The notes under the pieces are model-generated. The model worked only from the letters and a program-made list of their open reading frames with translations. It was not told where the DNA came from and made no database searches. DNA of 64,000 nt from Auanema rhodensis (taxonomy: Eukaryota; Nematoda; Chromadorea; Rhabditida; Rhabditidae). Position 1 is the stretch's first letter; each line of letters opens with the position of its first letter. Location: NCBI GenBank assembly GCA_964057225.1, contig CAXKVF010000074.1, positions 248,001 to 312,000 of the forward strand, given 5' to 3'. This document shows positions 10,701 through 18,700 of this stretch, one piece after another. The translations under genes were made by a program, and so were the position numbers.

Positions 10701-11260
10701 TCCATACTAAAATCGAGAACAGATTTATCTCCTTGTTGTATTCGATGAATAAGCGCTATGGTGAAATTTTTATCTGTTTTAGGCGCTAAAAGCTCAGTGA
10801 GCTGATCCATCAAAACAATCCATGGGCCATTAGTTCTTATGCCACTAGGAATACTATTATACAAGGAGAGAGCTGTTTCATTTGATTCCAAAAGAAGAGG
10901 CAAAATTAATAGTCTCTCAGGTAAGCTTAGATTCATAACATTAAAAAATCTATTTAAAGATTCAACAAAAGAACGAAAGCTACGAGAGCCGTCATACCTG
11001 GGACAGAGATGGCAATTCAAAATAGTTGCCATATTTCTAGAGGGTGGAGCAACATTAGAATTAGGAGATGGAGAGGTAGGAGTCATTTTTCTTTCAAAAG
11101 CTTTAGTTATAGCAGCGGGCCACCGACTTGGTGATCTATTTCGTACTGTAGTAGGTGCCCGAGGTGTTTCCTCAGTGATGGCCTTTCTGCTTTTACTTCT
11201 CGTTCTAATTGTTAGAGAAGAAGAGTGAGAAGAAGAAGAGGAATCACCTTCTTCTCTCAA
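4781..11260 (-). CDS. Gag-Env-like-Protease-RT-RNaseH polyprotein
   Basis: One open frame of 2159 codons. Numbering codon 11260-11258 as residue 1, the order is: Gag 1-374, envelope-like glycoprotein about 383-1310, aspartic protease about 1355-1460 (DSGA 1377-1380), reverse transcriptase about 1655-1860 (YLDD 1808-1811) and RNase H about 1945-2075. Residue 1 is a TTG codon and unlikely to be the true start. The frame stays open upstream to a TAA at 11408-11410 and has no ATG there. A CTG at 11387-11389, preceded by GCCACC, is the best candidate start; the first in-frame ATG is residue 59. The frame ends at a TGA (4781-4783) directly before integrase coding continues in the -1 frame. Placing Env between Gag and protease in one frame is unusual, since env is normally 3' of pol. 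Polypeptides are presumably released by the viral protease and, for Env, by host signal peptidase and furin. Confidence 0.92.
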   Translation of the reverse strand: MREEGDSSSSSHSSSLTIRTRSKSRKAITEETPRAPTTVRNRSPSRWPAAITKAFERKMTPTSPSPNSNVAPPSRNMATILNCHLCPRYDGSRSFRSFVESLNRFFNVMNLSLPERLLILPLLLESNETALSLYNSIPSGIRTNGPWIVLMDQLTELLAPKTDKNFTIALIHRIQQGDKSVLDFSMELERMASTIMSPMDPEREPMLKTAFLNGLKEELGIAVLTKNPATYEQAKKLARFEEGVRNSFMKRNEDTSTLKELINALQHKLSFSEERERSRNNNNNKNYKNNKNNKKNNNWTQHNNGSNDYERERERPSAVRYNNNNSQNGNMNRRPNPGNRPFANGRNANSSSWNPRPSSPRRQRPSANGNGNSRVYSVATPFMPPVTLCLTLLALSCLPFGSAKYQICAQSEGGILVTPPVVTGCHKAEIEKAHSVEVEIYLPKAEIESWEAWKCYVKKYKSCVRDFMFLRDRNTTFSHIETVDKKDCVRAHRNRMWNDKIMNAQQHSVFETPLNEHNPTRSWSTEECVEIEQFVLKRGIITRLKEDHIVSDLFINTDNCKGNEGFCATGEGAVIWQPPILSVVCHYQKLGPFSAMLGDHILLVHSIESAFVLQNHSTSAHVQSCFEFAVFESSSEAIIRFTAYPRVYNLLDLSNTLLNADRRRNKRNALPQKHRSFSDDYLFVNAKSQPYAFPFLRPTFIFGSASITKFYAKYMRYAATSSYESLLQFAIDNPLFIDTIVSLGLTKDHITNWAKSNNFKDPNLLILQCMGIEEIKLATRQMINSMKLDDLITQVARRIEVPRLKRSLMKSTTSIEDFFRGMAHAVVYQATILDGTQTVPSIEQLARALYPSILPRSGNMNQSEIIATAQGMLFMIQQQSGKEQISRDMQVSRQQKADATVRNNQEQDLAIISKLPDYHNLYTKNSTAYYGFPPQSIEYPQENPKFNKTEVLEFISWVKTQITTDKNMVQHTTVTPITSTKTTIRSLTTPTPNAYERGRELYVAEVYDNVLHKSEHKTKTIIDNKLNYGFEKARLSIIDEFHQQFHTICKSQMETVKSWQAILRIHPTIGVRAMLQRNDIVARFVGRNVLKITTCQEIEPHFIYRNHSYNDKCYAETPVLTHDKQLFFAPIDSYDLSTEGHEINCEHKETEIWYENGTWRDYKGDTHKVDSIHSEKHDHYAELSKLRFTGRNLFENSTEKSLALSIGLTYGYSLSTSPHHDLLRVISRSHDWPQISSFILKGSKLIRDARKIVFSNWDLFIDFCIGSIERTLITIGCITLILCLMIALYFTIKCYLSPTSMLKINHIMLSPTAPPLEGDEIHETVSDELMRSYFPTIITYIPLAIPFVCHTTTKKNGHMLPFVHIDIEGRGLLALWDSGATVSYIPFSTLAYIGRQYFTKYSKSASTANGSEFRFVGKCKLDVGIAGYQVEHEFLISEDNDCPGQMLLGTDFMRTLEEREIFTTLKLCKGKLIVGNMETPLVKPGCFAYKTTTKTVNIISLSTVTVPPHSTSHISLQTGPELDFDQYALLKSSTGPISIPDAAIGPFPITMVVSNNSSKPIKINKNDHIGSGLIASKEIMNDYVPPEADWEDKLPTFPQHLLDDLNFNSCTLSHKMKKNLITIIKENQTAFFNHDHNIGLFCGPVEHAIPIRSDMDFPKSRSYRVPLGKQEEVERQVKEMLSQGIIENSTATFTSPVVFVKKKDNSFRFVTDFRALNSVTKKQTYSIPHIPDIIDLAAGAQFFSNFDLISGFFQIPLKRSDRYLTAFTTPSGTYQYCRMPMGLCGAPHTFQSAVRYLQSLVRCKLFVYLDDLLIISNSAEEHLRDIQEVLKKVTELGLKIKLSKCCFAATEVKFLGFIIGRNGVKPDPAKIQAVSEFPNPSTVTAVRSFLGMTNYFRRFIQNYAGIAEPLYKLTHKDTPFEWKSEHADAFETLKTLLCTAPVLKPPKADQPFVIESDGSMIAVGAVLLQSAEKNSPLHPIAFASRKLTPAERKYPPIEVEALGLVFALQQFRTYVLGVPTTVITDHRPLTSLMSRKDLIGRLAKYQLMIQDFNIKIEYRPGKLNSVCDALSRYIGNEANDSRPTKPKDKVKPVDAFIAHITTISSIDQLNCEEIRKVQAGVPWIREALSQINNDNCPANISDRYEEREGILHAKQAKNY
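5036..5428 (-). other. RNase H domain (residues about 1945-2075)
   Basis: Gypsy-type RNase H motifs: FVIESDGSMIAVGAVLLQ (Asp1957), SRKLTPAERKYPPIEVEAL (Glu2000), VITDHRPLT (Asp2025) and SVCDALSR (Asp2068). All four acidic catalytic positions are present. It degrades the RNA strand of the RNA-DNA hybrid. About 84 further residues follow before the frame ends. Confidence 0.92.
5681..6298 (-). other. reverse transcriptase domain (residues about 1655-1860)
   Basis: The RT motifs occur in order: the region after VPLGKQEEVERQV, FRFVTDFRALN, FSNFDLISGFFQIP with catalytic Asp1747, CRMPMGLCGAPHTFQ, VYLDDLLIIS with catalytic Asp1810 and Asp1811, and KVKFLG-like VKFLGFII. The wording is that of Ty3/Gypsy RTs. 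All catalytic residues are present. Confidence 0.95.
6881..7198 (-). other. aspartic protease domain (residues about 1355-1460)
   Basis: The retropepsin active-site motif LWDSGATVSYIP places the catalytic Asp at 1377, and the second conserved motif LLGTDFM is at 1447-1453. A retropepsin acts as a homodimer and would process the polyprotein. Both motifs are intact. A linker of about 200 residues separates it from reverse transcriptase. Confidence 0.88.
7316..7330 (-). other. PTAPP motif (residues 1311-1315)
   Basis: The codons read Pro-Thr-Ala-Pro-Pro, 16 residues after the membrane anchor. P(T/S)AP motifs in retroviral structural proteins recruit the ESCRT-I subunit TSG101 for budding. Its position on the predicted cytosolic side fits that role. 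A five-residue motif can arise by chance, so function is inference. Confidence 0.5.
7376..7447 (-). other. membrane anchor of the Env-like protein (residues 1272-1295)
   Basis: A 24-residue hydrophobic stretch (LITIGCITLILCLMIALYF and on) contains no charge until a lysine near its end. It follows an amphipathic membrane-proximal region, and the next stretch with charged residues leads to protease. Type I topology places everything after it, including the PTAPP motif and pol, in the cytosol. Confidence 0.8.
9260..9271 (-). other. furin-type cleavage site RNKR (residues 664-667)
   Basis: The sequence DRRRNKR-NAL contains the R-X-K-R furin consensus in the ectodomain, about 260 residues after the signal peptide. 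Cleavage would give surface and transmembrane subunits, as in retroviral Env and several other viral fusogens. The residues just after it are not strongly hydrophobic, so a classic N-terminal fusion peptide is not evident. Confidence 0.65.
10052..10114 (-). other. internal signal peptide (residues 383-403)
   Basis: The segment is Met-Pro-Pro, then a hydrophobic core (LCLTLLALSCL), then a small-residue end (GSA) before KYQICAQ. This is a textbook cleavable signal sequence, with the cut predicted after Ala403. It follows the basic Gag tail directly. In the polyprotein it would act as an internal signal, leaving Gag in the cytosol and moving the glycoprotein into the ER. Confidence 0.75.
10139..11260 (-). 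other. Gag region of the polyprotein (residues 1-374)
   Basis: Structural protein forming the particle. The N-terminal 75 residues are Ser, Arg and Pro rich with a run of serines. Residues about 80-265 look like a retrotransposon Gag capsid: amphipathic helices, and the segments SFRSFVESLNRFF, LLLESNETALSLYNSIP and LKTAFLNGLKEELG typical of Gypsy Gag. Residues about 278-374 are extremely rich in Asn, Arg and Lys, including AAT/AAC codon runs at 10290-10430. No CCHC zinc knuckle is present, so this basic tail probably replaces it as the RNA-binding nucleocapsid. The family match is inferred from pattern, not from an alignment. Confidence 0.75.
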
Positions 11261-11521
11261 AAATTCAAAAGGAGAGAGGTAGGTGGATGGAGTATTTAAG
11301 TTTTTAGAATTAAATTCAAAAACTTGGCGTACCTCTGGTGATCCTTGTTCCTGATCTTTGTTTTCCTCGCTGATGTCCGAGTCCGACAGGGTGGCTGGTG
11401 AATACAGTTAGATGAATATAAGAGCGCGTACTGGAAGCAACTAGACTCCAGTAAAAACGTTTGTGACAATGGCGTCTGATGAAGGAGGATCGTTGAAGCT
11501 TCAAGCTCCGCCTCCAGCCAT

Positions 11522-11535
11522 GTGTCACGACACCA
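11522..11535 (-). other. putative tRNA primer-binding site
   Basis: The minus strand reads TGGTGTCGTGACAC two bases after the LTR end. A TGG start (complement of tRNA CCA) at this place is the standard priming site for minus-strand synthesis. The motif is also an inverted repeat (GTGTC, GT, GACAC), so it could fold on itself. I could not assign the primer tRNA. Confidence 0.65.
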
Positions 11536-11537
11536 GA

Positions 11538-12794
11538 TGTTAGCGCTTATGGTAAACAACCATTGACCGTCTGTCGTGATATTTGAATATTATAATCACT
11601 TATGTCAGCTTAGAGACAAATAAGGAATCACAGATGGTGCCTTAAGCCTGTTTGAAAACTTTTGAATTTTAACAGCTGTTATTGACTACACATATCGAAC
11701 AGCTGGTACGCGTGGGCCAACTATTTGAATGTGAGTAAGCTTAAAGTAAACAAAAATGTCTCATCTCGTATATTAAGTTCAATTTTATAAAGTTTATTAA
11801 GATTTGTAGAAAGAATTTCAAAATAAATCTTAATTAAGATAATTTTTAATTTAATTTCAAAAGATTTAGAAGGTAATTTAAGATTGATATAGGAGTTTAA
11901 ATTCAGTAATCTGTCAGTAATATAGGAAAAAGGAAACGTTGGCAGACGTAGAGTGGACTTGGGTGGGTAGGAATTTAAATATTCTTATTATCTCTGAACT
12001 AATAAGAAAAGAGTTAACAGGAGTAGAACCCTGATGAACCCTTGGATGTGAATCAAAATTAATAAATCGTAAATAAAATTATCCCAACAGCCTCCAGCTT
12101 CCAAACAACTCAGCTAAAAAGTGAGCTCTGTTGCCACACTGGACATTCACATCATAAAGTAATGAATCAAAATAGCACGCGCGTGCATAACAAAAAGGTA
12201 ACGCTCGTCAAAACTATTGTCTGATAGTTTCCCCAAACGTCTCAGACACCTCCCAGTTTTTGTTGAGCGGAGGAGAAGTGGTAGCCAAAATAATTTTTGG
12301 GGAAATCATGGTGCACGGCTCGGTTACTCCTCACTGTTGGGTAATTAAGTCCAAAAGTCTCGTAAACTTGCTGTCAATAAATTAACAGTAGAGTAAGCAA
12401 GGTGGAACCTCCACGTTACATATCGTTTCTTCCCGTCTTTTCATGGTCGGAAGATATATGTACTTCTACCTTGTTCCTTAGGTAGGCAGACCCGAACGCC
12501 CCGATTTCCTTATTAAGACAAATACTCAAAGAGAAAAGGATTCATTATCAGATAACAAGAAAATACAATATAAGAATTACATTAAGAAAGAATATAAAGA
12601 GATATGATGAAGTATTAAATAGAGTATATATATAGATGATATAGAGATGAGACTCACATGACTATAAGACAACCTATCTGGGTTAGGCCAGAAGCAAGAG
12701 TGCCATGTGTGTCCCATGTTGTGGGCGGGGCTTGTTCAGGCTCCCGCTATTTGAATAGCGCGCACATGTTTACCATGCGCTTGCAGATGTGACA
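11538..12794 (-). repeat. 5' LTR of the retroelement (only LTR present)
   Basis: On the minus strand this 1257-bp segment starts with TGTCACATC and ends with GCGCTAACA. It thus has the TG...CA (TGT...ACA) ends of LTRs. The outer end touches satellite, and the inner end is two bases from a TGG-starting primer-binding site. No second copy exists in the window, so the boundaries rest on termini, PBS position and the satellite border, not on an LTR pair. It contains no long reading frame. Near the outer end are a GC-box-like GGGCGGGG at 12723-12730 and a hairpin with 7-bp arms and a 2-base loop at 12745-12760. A TATA-like motif lies nearer the inner end. Confidence 0.75.
11783..11789 (-). promoter_or_regulatory. 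possible LTR TATA box
   Basis: The minus strand reads TATAAAA here, about 245 bp before the inner end of the LTR, a reasonable place for a U3 promoter. An AATAAA on the same strand at 11793-11798 lies just upstream and could be the polyadenylation signal. The region is AT-rich, so both may be chance matches. The transcription start is not known. Confidence 0.3.
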
Positions 12795-15700
12795 CACGTG
12801 ATGTGCACTTGGTATGTAACTCGCTTCACGTGAAAGATAAAGAGATGCGGTTTTCAAAATTAGATTCCCCATGTCCATATTAGTCTAAAAACAAATTTTT
12901 ATTGATATTGGTTCTTGGTAACCATGACTTTGAAATTTACGTGAACTTTAATTTATGCTAATTAAATGTACACGTGATGTGCACTTGGTATGTAACTCGC
13001 TTCACGTGAAAGATGAAGTGATGCGGTTTTCAAAATTAGATTCCCCATGTCCATATTAGTCTAAAAACAAATTTTTATTGATATTGGTTCGTGGTAACCA
13101 TGACTTTGAAATTTACGTGAACTTTAATTTATGCTAATTAAATGTACACGTGATGTGCACTTGGTATGTAACTCGCTTCACGTGAAAGATAAAGAGATGC
13201 GGTTTTCAAAATTAGATTCCCCATGTCCATATTAGTCTAAAAACAAATTTTTATTGATATTGGTGCATGGTAACCATGACTTTGAAATTTACGTGAACTT
13301 TAATTTATGCTAATTAAATGTACACGTGATGTGCACTTGGTATGTAACTCGCTTCACGTGAAAAATAAAGAGATGCGGTTTTCAAAATTAGATTCCCCAT
13401 GTCCATATTAGTCTAAAAACAAATTTTTATTGATATTGGTTCATGGTAACCATGACTTTGAAATTTACGTGAACTTTAATTTATGCTAATTAAATGTACA
13501 CGTGATGTGCACTTGGTATGTAACTCGCTTCACGTGAAAGATAAAGAGATGCGGTTTTCAAAATTAGATTCCCCATGTCCATATTAGTCTAAAAACAAAT
13601 TTTTATTGATATTGGTTCATGGTAACCATGACTTTGAAATTTACGTGAACTTTAATTTATGCTAATTAAATGTACACGTGATGTGCACTTGGTATGTAAC
13701 TCGCTTCACGTGAAAGATAAAGTGATGCGGATTTCAAAATTAGATTCCCCATGTCCATATTAGTCTAAAAACAAATTTTTATTGATATTGGTTCATGGTA
13801 ACCATGACTTTGAAATTTACGTGAACTTTAATTTATGCTAATTAAATGTACACGTGATGTGCACTTGGTATGTAACTCGCTTCACGTGAAAGATAAAGAG
13901 ATGCGGTTTTCAAAATTAGATTTCCCATTTCCATATTAGTCTAAAAACAAACTTTTATTGATATTGGTGCATGGTAACCATGACTTTGAAATTTACGTGA
14001 ACTTTAATTTATGCTAATTAAATGTACACGTGATGTGCACTTGGTATGTAACTCGCTTCACGTGAAAAATAAAGAGATGCGGTTTTCAAAATTAGATTCC
14101 CCATGTCCATATTAGTCTAAAAACAAATTTTTATTGATATTGGTTCATGGTAACCATGACTTTGAAATTTACGTGAACTTTAATTTATGCTAATTAAATG
14201 TACACGTGATGTGCACTTGGTATGTAACTCGCTTCACGTGAAAGATAAAGAGATGCGGTTTTCAAAATTAGATTCCCCATGTCCATATTAGTCTAAAAAC
14301 AAATTTTTATTGATATTGGTTCATGGTAACCATGACTTTGAATTTTACGTGAACTTTAATTTATGCTAATTAAATGTACACGTGATGTGCACTTGGTATG
14401 TAACTCGCTTCACGTGAAAGATAAAGTGATGCGGTTTTCAAAATTAGATTCCCCATGTCCATATTAGTCTAAAAACAAATTTTTATTGATATTGGTGCAT
14501 GGTAACCATGACTTTGAAATTTACGTGAACTTTAATTTATGCTAATTAAATGTACACGTGATGTGCACTTGGTATGTAACTCGCTTCACGTGAAAGATAA
14601 AGAGATGCGGTTTTCAAAATTAGATTCCCCATGTCCATATTAGTCTAAAAACAAATTTTTATTGATATTGGTGCATGGTAACCATGACTTTGAAATTTAC
14701 GTGAACTTTAATTTATGCTAATTAAATGTACACGTGATGTGCACTTGGTATGTAACTCGCTTCACGTGAAAAATAAAGAGATGCGGTTTTCAAAATTAGA
14801 TTCCCCATGTCCATATTAGTCTAAAAACAAATTTTTATTGATATTGGTGCATGGTAACCATGACTTTGAAATTTACGTGAACTTTAATTTATGCTAATTA
14901 AATGTACACGTGATGTGCACTTGGTATGTAACTCGCTTCACGTGAAAAATAAAGAGATGCGGTTTTCAAAATTAGATTCCCCATGTCCATATTAGTCTAA
15001 AAACAAATTTTTATTGATATTGGTGCATGGTAACCATGACTTTGAAATTTACGTGAACTTTAATTTATGCTAATTAAATGTACACGTGATGTGCACTTGG
15101 TATGTAACTCGCTTCACGTGAAAAATAAAGAGATGCGGTTTTCAAAATTAGATTCCCCATGTCCATATTAGTCTAAAAACAAATTTTTATTGATATTGGT
15201 TCATGGTAACCATGACTTTGAAATTTACGTGAACTTTAATTTATGCTAATTAAATGTACACGTGATGTGCACTTGGTATGTAACTCGCTTCACGTGAAAA
15301 ATAAAGAGATGCGGTTTTCAAAATTAGATTCCCCATGTCCATATTAGTCTAAAAACAAATTTTTATTGATATTGGTTCATGGTAACCATGACTTTGAAAT
15401 TTACGTGAACTTTAATTTATGCTAATTAAATGTACACGTGATGTGCACTTGGTATGTAACTCGCTTCACGTGAAAGATAAAGAGATGCGGTTTTCAAAAT
15501 TAGATTCCCCATGTCCATATTAGTCTAAAAACAAATTTTTATTGATATTGGTTCATGGTAACCATGACTTTGAATTTTACGTGAACTTTAATTTATGCTA
15601 ATTAAATGTACACGTGATGTGCACTTGGTATGTAACTCGCTTCACGTGAAAGATAAAGTGATGCGGTTTTCAAAATTAGATTCCCCATGTCCATATTAGT

Positions 15701-18700
15701 CTAAAAACAAATTTTTATTGATATTGGTGCATGGTAACCATGACTTTGAAATTTACGTGAACTTTAATTTATGCTAATTAAATGTACACGTGATGTGCAC
15801 TTGGTATGTAACTCGCTTCACGTGAAAGATAAAGAGATGCGGTTTTCAAAATTAGATTCCCCATGTCCATATTAGTCTAAAAACAAATTTTTATTGATAT
15901 TGGTGCATGGTAACCATGACTTTGAAATTTACGTGAACTTTAATTTATGCTAATTAAATGTACACGTGATGTGCACTTGGTATGTAACTCGCTTCACGTG
16001 AAAAATAAAGAGATGCGGTTTTCAAAATTAGATTCCCCATGTCCATATTAGTCTAAAAACAAATTTTTATTGATATTGGTGCATGGTAACCATGACTTTG
16101 AAATTTACGTGAACTTTAATTTATGCTAATTAAATGTACACGTGATGTGCACTTGGTATGTAACTCGCTTCACGTGAAAAATAAAGAGATGCGGTTTTCA
16201 AAATTAGATTCCCCATGTCCATATTAGTCTAAAAACAAATTTTTATTGATATTGGTGCATGGTAACCATGACTTTGAAATTTACGTGAACTTTAATTTAT
16301 GCTAATTAAATGTACACGTGATGTGCACTTGGTATGTAACTCGCTTCACGTGAAAAATAAAGAGATGCGGTTTTCAAAATTAGATTCCCCATGTCCATAT
16401 TAGTCTAAAAACAAATTTTTATTGATATTGGTTCATGGTAACCATGACTTTGAAATTTACGTGAACTTTAATTTATGCTAATTAAATGTACACGTGATGT
16501 GCACTTGGTATGTAACTCGCTTCACGTGAAAGATAAAGAGATGCGGTTTTCAAAATTAGATTCCCCATGTCCATATTAGTCTAAAAACAAATTTTTATTG
16601 ATATTGGTGCATGGTAACCATGACTTTGAAATTTACGTGAACTTTAATTTATGCTAATTAAATGTACACGTGATGTGCACTTGGTATGTAACTCGCTTCA
16701 CGTGAAAAATAAAGAGATGCGGTTTTCAAAATTAGATTCCCCATGTCCATATTAGTCTAAAAACAAATTTTTATTGATATTGGTGCATGGTAACCATGAC
16801 TTTGAAATTTACGTGAACTTTAATTTATGCTAATTAAATGTACACGTGATGTGCACTTGGTATGTAACTCGCTTCACGTGAAAAATAAAGAGATGCGGTT
16901 TTCAAAATTAGATTCCCCATGTCCATATTAGTCTAAAAACAAATTTTTATTGATATTGGTGCATGGTAACCATGACTTTGAAATTTACGTGAACTTTAAT
17001 TTATGCTAATTAAATGTACACGTGATGTGCACTTGGTATGTAACTCGCTTCACGTGAAAGATAAAGAGATGCGGTTTTCAAAATTAGATTCCCCATGTCC
17101 ATATTAGTCTAAAAACAAATTTTTATTGATATTGGTGCATGGTAACCATGACTTTGAAATTTACGTGAACTTTAATTTATGCTAATTAAATGTACACGTG
17201 ATGTGCACTTGGTATGTAACTCGCTTCACGTGAAAAATAAAGAGATGCGGTTTTCAAAATTAGATTCCCCATGTCCATATTAGTCTAAAAACAAATTTTT
17301 ATTGATATTGGTTCATGGTAACCATGACTTTGAAATTTACGTGAACTTTAATTTATGCTAATTAAATGTACACGTGATGTGCACTTGGTATGTAACTCGC
17401 TTCACGTGAAAGATAAAGAGATGCGGTTTTCAAAATTAGATTCCCCATGTCCATATTAGTCTAAAAACAAATTTTTATTGATATTGGTGCATGGTAACCA
17501 TGACTTTGAAATTTACGTGAACTTTAATTTATGCTAATTAAATGTACACGTGATGTGCACTTGGTATGTAACTCGCTTCACGTGAAAAATAAAGAGATGC
17601 GGTTTTCAAAATTAGATTCCCCATGTCCATATTAGTCTAAAAACAAATTTTTATTGATATTGGTGCATGGTAACCATGACTTTGAAATTTACGTGAACTT
17701 TAATTTATGCTAATTAAATGTACACGTGATGTGCACTTGGTATGTAACTCGCTTCACGTGAAAAATAAAGAGATGCGGTTTTCAAAATTAGATTCCCCAT
17801 GTCCATATTAGTCTAAAAACAAATTTTTATTGATATTGGTGCATGGTAACCATGACTTTGAAATTTACGTGAACTTTAATTTATGCTAATTAAATGTACA
17901 CGTGATGTGCACTTGGTATGTAACTCGCTTCACGTGAAAGATAAAGAGATGCGGTTTTCAAAATTAGATTCCCCATGTCCATATTAGTCTAAAAACAAAT
18001 TTTTATTGATATTGGTTCATGGTAACCATGACTTTGAAATTTACGTGAACTTTAATTTATGCTAATTAAATGTACACGTGATGTGCACTTGGTATGTAAC
18101 TCGCTTCACGTGAAAGATAAAGAGATGCGGTTTTCAAAATTAGATTCCCCATGTCCATATTAGTCTAAAAACAAATTTTTATTGATATTGGTTCATGGTA
18201 ACCATGACTTTGAAATTTACGTGAACTTTAATTTATGCTAATTAAATGTACACGTGATGTGCACTTGGTATGTAACTCGCTTCACGTGAAAGATAAAGAG
18301 ATGCGGTTCTCAAAATTAGATTCCCCATGTCCATATTAGTCTAAAAACAAATTTTTATTGATATTGGTTCATGGTAACCATGACTTTGAAATTTACGTGA
18401 ACTTTAATTTATGCTAATTAAATGTACACGTGATGTGCACTTGGTATGTAACTCGCTTCACGTGAAAGATAAAGAGATGCGGTTTTCAAAATTAGATTCC
18501 CCATGTCCATATTAGTCTAAAAACAAATTTTTATTGATATTGGTGCATGGTAACCATGACTTTGAAATTTACGTGAACTTTAATTTATGCTAATTAAATG
18601 TACACGTGATGTGCACTTGGTATGTAACTCGCTTCACGTGAAAAATAAAGAGATGCGGTTTTCAAAATTAGATTCCCCATGTCCATATTAGTCTAAAAAC

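Larger units (their letters stand above)
4308..12794 (-). mobile_element. Ty3/Gypsy-type LTR retroelement with internal env-like region, 3'-truncated
   Basis: An 8487-bp non-satellite segment sits inside the satellite. Read on the minus strand it has a 5' LTR, a primer-binding site, a short leader, and one frame encoding Gag, an envelope-like glycoprotein, aspartic protease, reverse transcriptase and RNase H. The N-terminal 160 residues of integrase follow in another frame. The domain order and the protease, RT and RNase H motifs are those of Ty3/Gypsy (Metaviridae) elements. The rest of integrase, the polypurine tract and the 3' LTR are absent, so this copy cannot be autonomous. The 2159-codon frame has no internal stop, which suggests a fairly young insertion. 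The right border abuts monomer position 47 and the left border position 83, so this is not a simple insertion; a later deletion of the 3' end is likely. Confidence 0.93.

Noticed and set aside
11296-11559. 87-codon and overlapping 70-codon minus-strand frames across the leader and PBS
   Set aside because: They start at non-ATG codons, cover the primer-binding site and LTR end, and show no domain.
12680-12690. TTAGGC nematode telomere unit in the LTR
   Set aside because: A single copy only; a six-base match is expected by chance.
4303-12799. CACGT on both sides as the retroelement's target-site duplication
   Set aside because: The element lacks its 3' LTR, and the two CACGT copies are at different monomer positions (79-83 and 47-51). 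Microhomology at a deletion fits better.
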